Below are positions 5,600-7,204 of a stretch of 7,204 bases of DNA, piece by piece (positions within the stretch are counted from its first letter, which is position 1; each line of letters starts with the position of its first letter). The stretch comes from JBBDMC01 sp964441935. Its GTDB lineage: Bacteria; Pseudomonadota; Alphaproteobacteria; Rhizobiales; Kaistiaceae. Location of the stretch: contig CAYTXI010000125.1 in the NCBI GenBank assembly GCA_964441935.1, positions 1 through 7,204 of the forward strand, in the 5' to 3' direction. The position numbers were made by a program, and so were the translations under genes. The notes below the pieces were generated by a model that had not been told where the DNA came from, did not search any database, and saw only the letters and a program-made list of their open reading frames with translations.

Positions 5600-6109
5600 A
5601 TGCACATCTTCCAGTACGCGGTGTTGGCTGTTTTTCCCGTGGCGTTGGCTTTTGCCGCCGCGACGGATTTCCTGACCTTGACGATTTCGAACAAGCTGAC
5701 GCTTGGGCTGGTCGCGGCTTTTGCCGTCCTGGCCCCGCTGTCCGGAATGGACTGGACGAGTTTCGCCCTGCATTGGGCGGCCGGTGGCGTGATCCTGGTG
5801 CTTGCCTTCTTCTGTTTTGCCATGGGCTGGATCGGCGGCGGTGACGCCAAGCTCGCCTCGGCCATCGCGCTCTGGCTTGGCTGGGGTAGCACCCTGGAAT
5901 TCATCGTGCTGGCGTCGCTGTTCGGCGGGGGGCTGACCTTGTTGTTGCTGGCTTTCCGGCGGGCGGTCGTGCCCGTGTTCATCATCCGTCAGCCGTGGGT
6001 CCAACGGCTACACGATGAGAACGCGGGCGTGCCTTATGGGGTCGCGCTGGCCGCCGCCGGGCTCGCCATCTATCCGCACACGGCCTGGATGCAGGTGGCG
6101 ATCGCCTGA
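5600..6109 (+). CDS. cpaA: Prepilin peptidase CpaA/TadV (A24 family)
   Basis: A 169-aa inner-membrane aspartic peptidase that removes the leaders of the Flp pilins and TadE pseudopilins. It has the short TadV/CpaA form, without the N-terminal methylase domain of PilD. The two catalytic aspartates are visible: Asp23 in AATDFLTLTISNK and Asp82 in GWIGGGDAKLAS, the GxGD motif. Several hydrophobic segments span about 5-22, 34-48, 58-78, 86-97, 101-119 and 147-160. GVPYGVAL (143-150) is another family signature. The start is uncertain: ATG 5600 gives the standard N-terminus, but GTG 5594 or 5597 or TTG 5588 are in frame, and a GGGG at 5583-5586 better fits GTG 5594. It lies 180 bp downstream of the second pilin on the same strand, probably in the same transcription unit. 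Confidence 0.95.
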   Translation: MHIFQYAVLAVFPVALAFAAATDFLTLTISNKLTLGLVAAFAVLAPLSGMDWTSFALHWAAGGVILVLAFFCFAMGWIGGGDAKLASAIALWLGWGSTLEFIVLASLFGGGLTLLLLAFRRAVVPVFIIRQPWVQRLHDENAGVPYGVALAAAGLAIYPHTAWMQVAIA

Positions 6110-6120
6110 AACCGGCGCTG

Positions 6121-6139
6121 CCCGGCGGATTCCGTCGGG
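6121..6139 (+). terminator. Stem-loop just after cpaA
   Basis: CCCGGCGG (6121-6128) pairs with CCGTCGGG (6132-6139) through eight pairs, one of them G-U, closing a 3-nt loop. It starts 12 bp after the cpaA stop. There is no T-tract, so it is a weak terminator candidate at best. If active it would separate pilin-cpaA transcription from cpaB. Confidence 0.4.
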
Positions 6140-6209
6140 TGGCCCCTGAGACAGGCGGCTTCATGGTCTTTGGCGCGATCCCAGTCGCTTTTGCGGCCGT
6201 AACGCCCGG

Positions 6210-6241
6210 TTAATTGCGAATTCTCACAGGCGGTTAACCAT
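6210..6241 (+). promoter_or_regulatory. CtrA-like sites upstream of cpaB
   Basis: TTAACCAT at 6234-6241 is identical to the CtrA half-motif described in alphaproteobacteria. A degenerate full box, TTAA-N7-TTCT (6/8), lies 9 bp upstream at 6210-6224. The pair sits 69 bp before the cpaB ATG in a 201-bp gap, suggesting that cpaB onward may have its own regulated promoter. I do not see a convincing -35/-10 pair. Confidence 0.4.
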
Positions 6242-6310
6242 AAGTACACGATTGCGGAGCGACAGTGGCCCATGAGGTTGGAGATCGACCCGTCGTAGAG
6301 GTTGCGTGTC

Positions 6311-7135
6311 ATGAAGCTTGCTCGAGTTGCCGTTCTCGGTGTCGCCCTCGGCGCCGGCGCCATCGCCGCCGTTCTGGCGCTGAATCTGACGTCTTCGGAA
6401 CCGCCGCAAGTCGTGGAGGGTCCTCCTTCGGAGCCGGCCGGAATCGTCAAAGTGCTGGTCGCGGTACGGGACATTCCAATGGGCACGACCCTGGCGACCA
6501 ATTCGGTCGACTGGCAGGATTGGCCGAGTTCTGGCATTTCTGACCGGTTCATCACCCAGAAGTCCGGCTTCAACGTCTCCAGCGACCTGGCGGGCGCCAT
6601 CGCCCGCGCCTCGCTCTACGCCGGCGAGCCGATCACCCCAGCCAAGCTGATTCGCTCCGACCGAGGGTTCATGTCGGCCATTCTGCCGAAGGGGAAGCGG
6701 GCAGTCGCCACCAGGATCTCCGCTGACACCAGCGCTGGCGGCTTCATTCTGCCCAACGACCGCGTTGACGTGATCATGACCCGCCACGCCGACAGCGGCA
6801 CGACCGTGGGCGGCAACGACTATGTCACCGAAACCATCCTCCACAACGTCCGCGTCCTCGCCATTGATCAGACGATCGAGGATCAGGACGGCGAGCAGGT
6901 GGTTGTCGGTCAGACCGCCACGCTCGAGCTGACCCCGTCCCAGGCCGAGATTCTGACCGTCGCCCAGCAGATGAGCGACCGGCTGACCCTTGCCCTGCGC
7001 AGCATTGGCGACTCCAAGGTCAGCCCGAGCGATGCAGCCAACGACGCCGTCCATCTGATCGGCGGCACCAAGCGCAACGGCGCCGTGACCCTCGTCAAGA
7101 GCGGCGTCGTACGCGAAGTAAGCGGTCTTCGGTGA
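6311..7135 (+). CDS. cpaB: Flp pilus assembly protein CpaB/RcpC
   Basis: A 274-aa periplasmic pilus-assembly protein anchored by one N-terminal membrane segment (about 5-25). In Tad systems CpaB/RcpC works with the CpaC/RcpA secretin at the outer membrane. An SAF-type domain is visible at about 47-115 (VKVLVAVRDIPMGTTL near 46-61, LYAGEPITPAKLI near 102-114), followed by the RcpC/CpaB domain: FMSAILPKGKRAVATRI (120-136), GGFILPNDRVDVIMTR (143-158), ETILHNVRVLAID (174-186), then a C-terminal LTPSQAEILTVAQQ helix (207-220). Length and domain order are normal for the family. ATG 6311 has AGAGG (6297-6301) nine bases upstream; a TTG at 6302 is in frame but would overlap that spacing. The next gene starts within 41 bp on the same strand, so cpaB and cpaC are very likely co-transcribed. 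Confidence 0.95.
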   Translation: MKLARVAVLGVALGAGAIAAVLALNLTSSEPPQVVEGPPSEPAGIVKVLVAVRDIPMGTTLATNSVDWQDWPSSGISDRFITQKSGFNVSSDLAGAIARASLYAGEPITPAKLIRSDRGFMSAILPKGKRAVATRISADTSAGGFILPNDRVDVIMTRHADSGTTVGGNDYVTETILHNVRVLAIDQTIEDQDGEQVVVGQTATLELTPSQAEILTVAQQMSDRLTLALRSIGDSKVSPSDAANDAVHLIGGTKRNGAVTLVKSGVVREVSGLR

Positions 7136-7176
7136 ACCCGATGACGTGGCAGCCGGACAACCAAGGGATTGCCAAG

Positions 7177-7204
7177 ATGTTGCAGCCGTTCCTGCGCAAG
7201 GTCG
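7177..7204 (+). CDS. Start of the next Tad gene, probably cpaC secretin (3' end outside window)
   Basis: Nine codons are visible (MLQPFLRKV), preceded by AAGGGA (7163-7168) with an 8-base gap. An in-frame ATG at 7141, 5 bp after the cpaB stop, is an alternative start. The visible residues are too few to recognise a family. The call rests on the usual cpaB-cpaC order and on the hydrophobic-basic start, which could open a signal peptide. Confidence 0.5.

Noticed and set aside
5212..5985. A 257-codon minus-strand open frame opposite the second pilin and cpaA
   Set aside because: Low-complexity Ala/Lys/Ser/Pro composition and full overlap with two conserved genes mark it as an antisense shadow.

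Overview
The window looks like chromosomal DNA from a GC-rich alphaproteobacterium, most likely of the Hyphomicrobiales (Rhizobiales). The clues are strong GC bias at third codon positions, a cpaA-cpaB-(cpaC) Tad pilus gene order, tandem short Flp pilins, and CtrA-like sequence motifs upstream of the pilus genes. The genus cannot be named from the sequence alone. I see no insertion sequence, phage gene, CRISPR array, tRNA or rRNA.

Left part (1-2821, + strand): the C-terminal half of a phosphomannomutase/phosphoglucomutase, a complete aldose 1-epimerase, and a secreted PhnD-type substrate-binding protein that has no permease or ATPase gene beside it. Two GC-rich stem-loops separate the first two genes. 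This block looks like general sugar-phosphate metabolism and solute capture. It ends 10 bp from the converging pilus block.

Middle part (2832-4596, - strand): two TadE-type minor pseudopilins whose stop and start codons overlap (TGATG), and upstream of them a small secreted protein that matches the N-terminal 'pilus formation' domain of the CpaC/RcpA secretin but is encoded alone.

Right part (4991-7204, + strand): two tandem Flp major-pilin genes (56 and 54 aa) separated by a perfect 10-bp stem-loop, the CpaA/TadV prepilin peptidase, CpaB/RcpC, and the first codons of what is probably cpaC. The pilin side and the CpaC-N-like gene are transcribed divergently from a 394-bp intergenic region with an AT-rich core, where the main promoters should lie.

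Together the right two thirds form a Tad (tight adherence, type IVc) pilus locus. CpaA would process the two Flp pilins and the two TadE proteins at a conserved Gly|XXXXE site. CpaB, CpaC and the CpaC-N-like protein would act in the periplasm and outer membrane. The ATPase and platform genes (cpaE, cpaF, tadB, tadC) would be expected beyond the right edge. The system is a known type. The less ordinary points are the second pilin with its odd leader, the inter-pilin hairpin, the standalone CpaC-N protein with a CxxxC pair, and the CtrA-like boxes.
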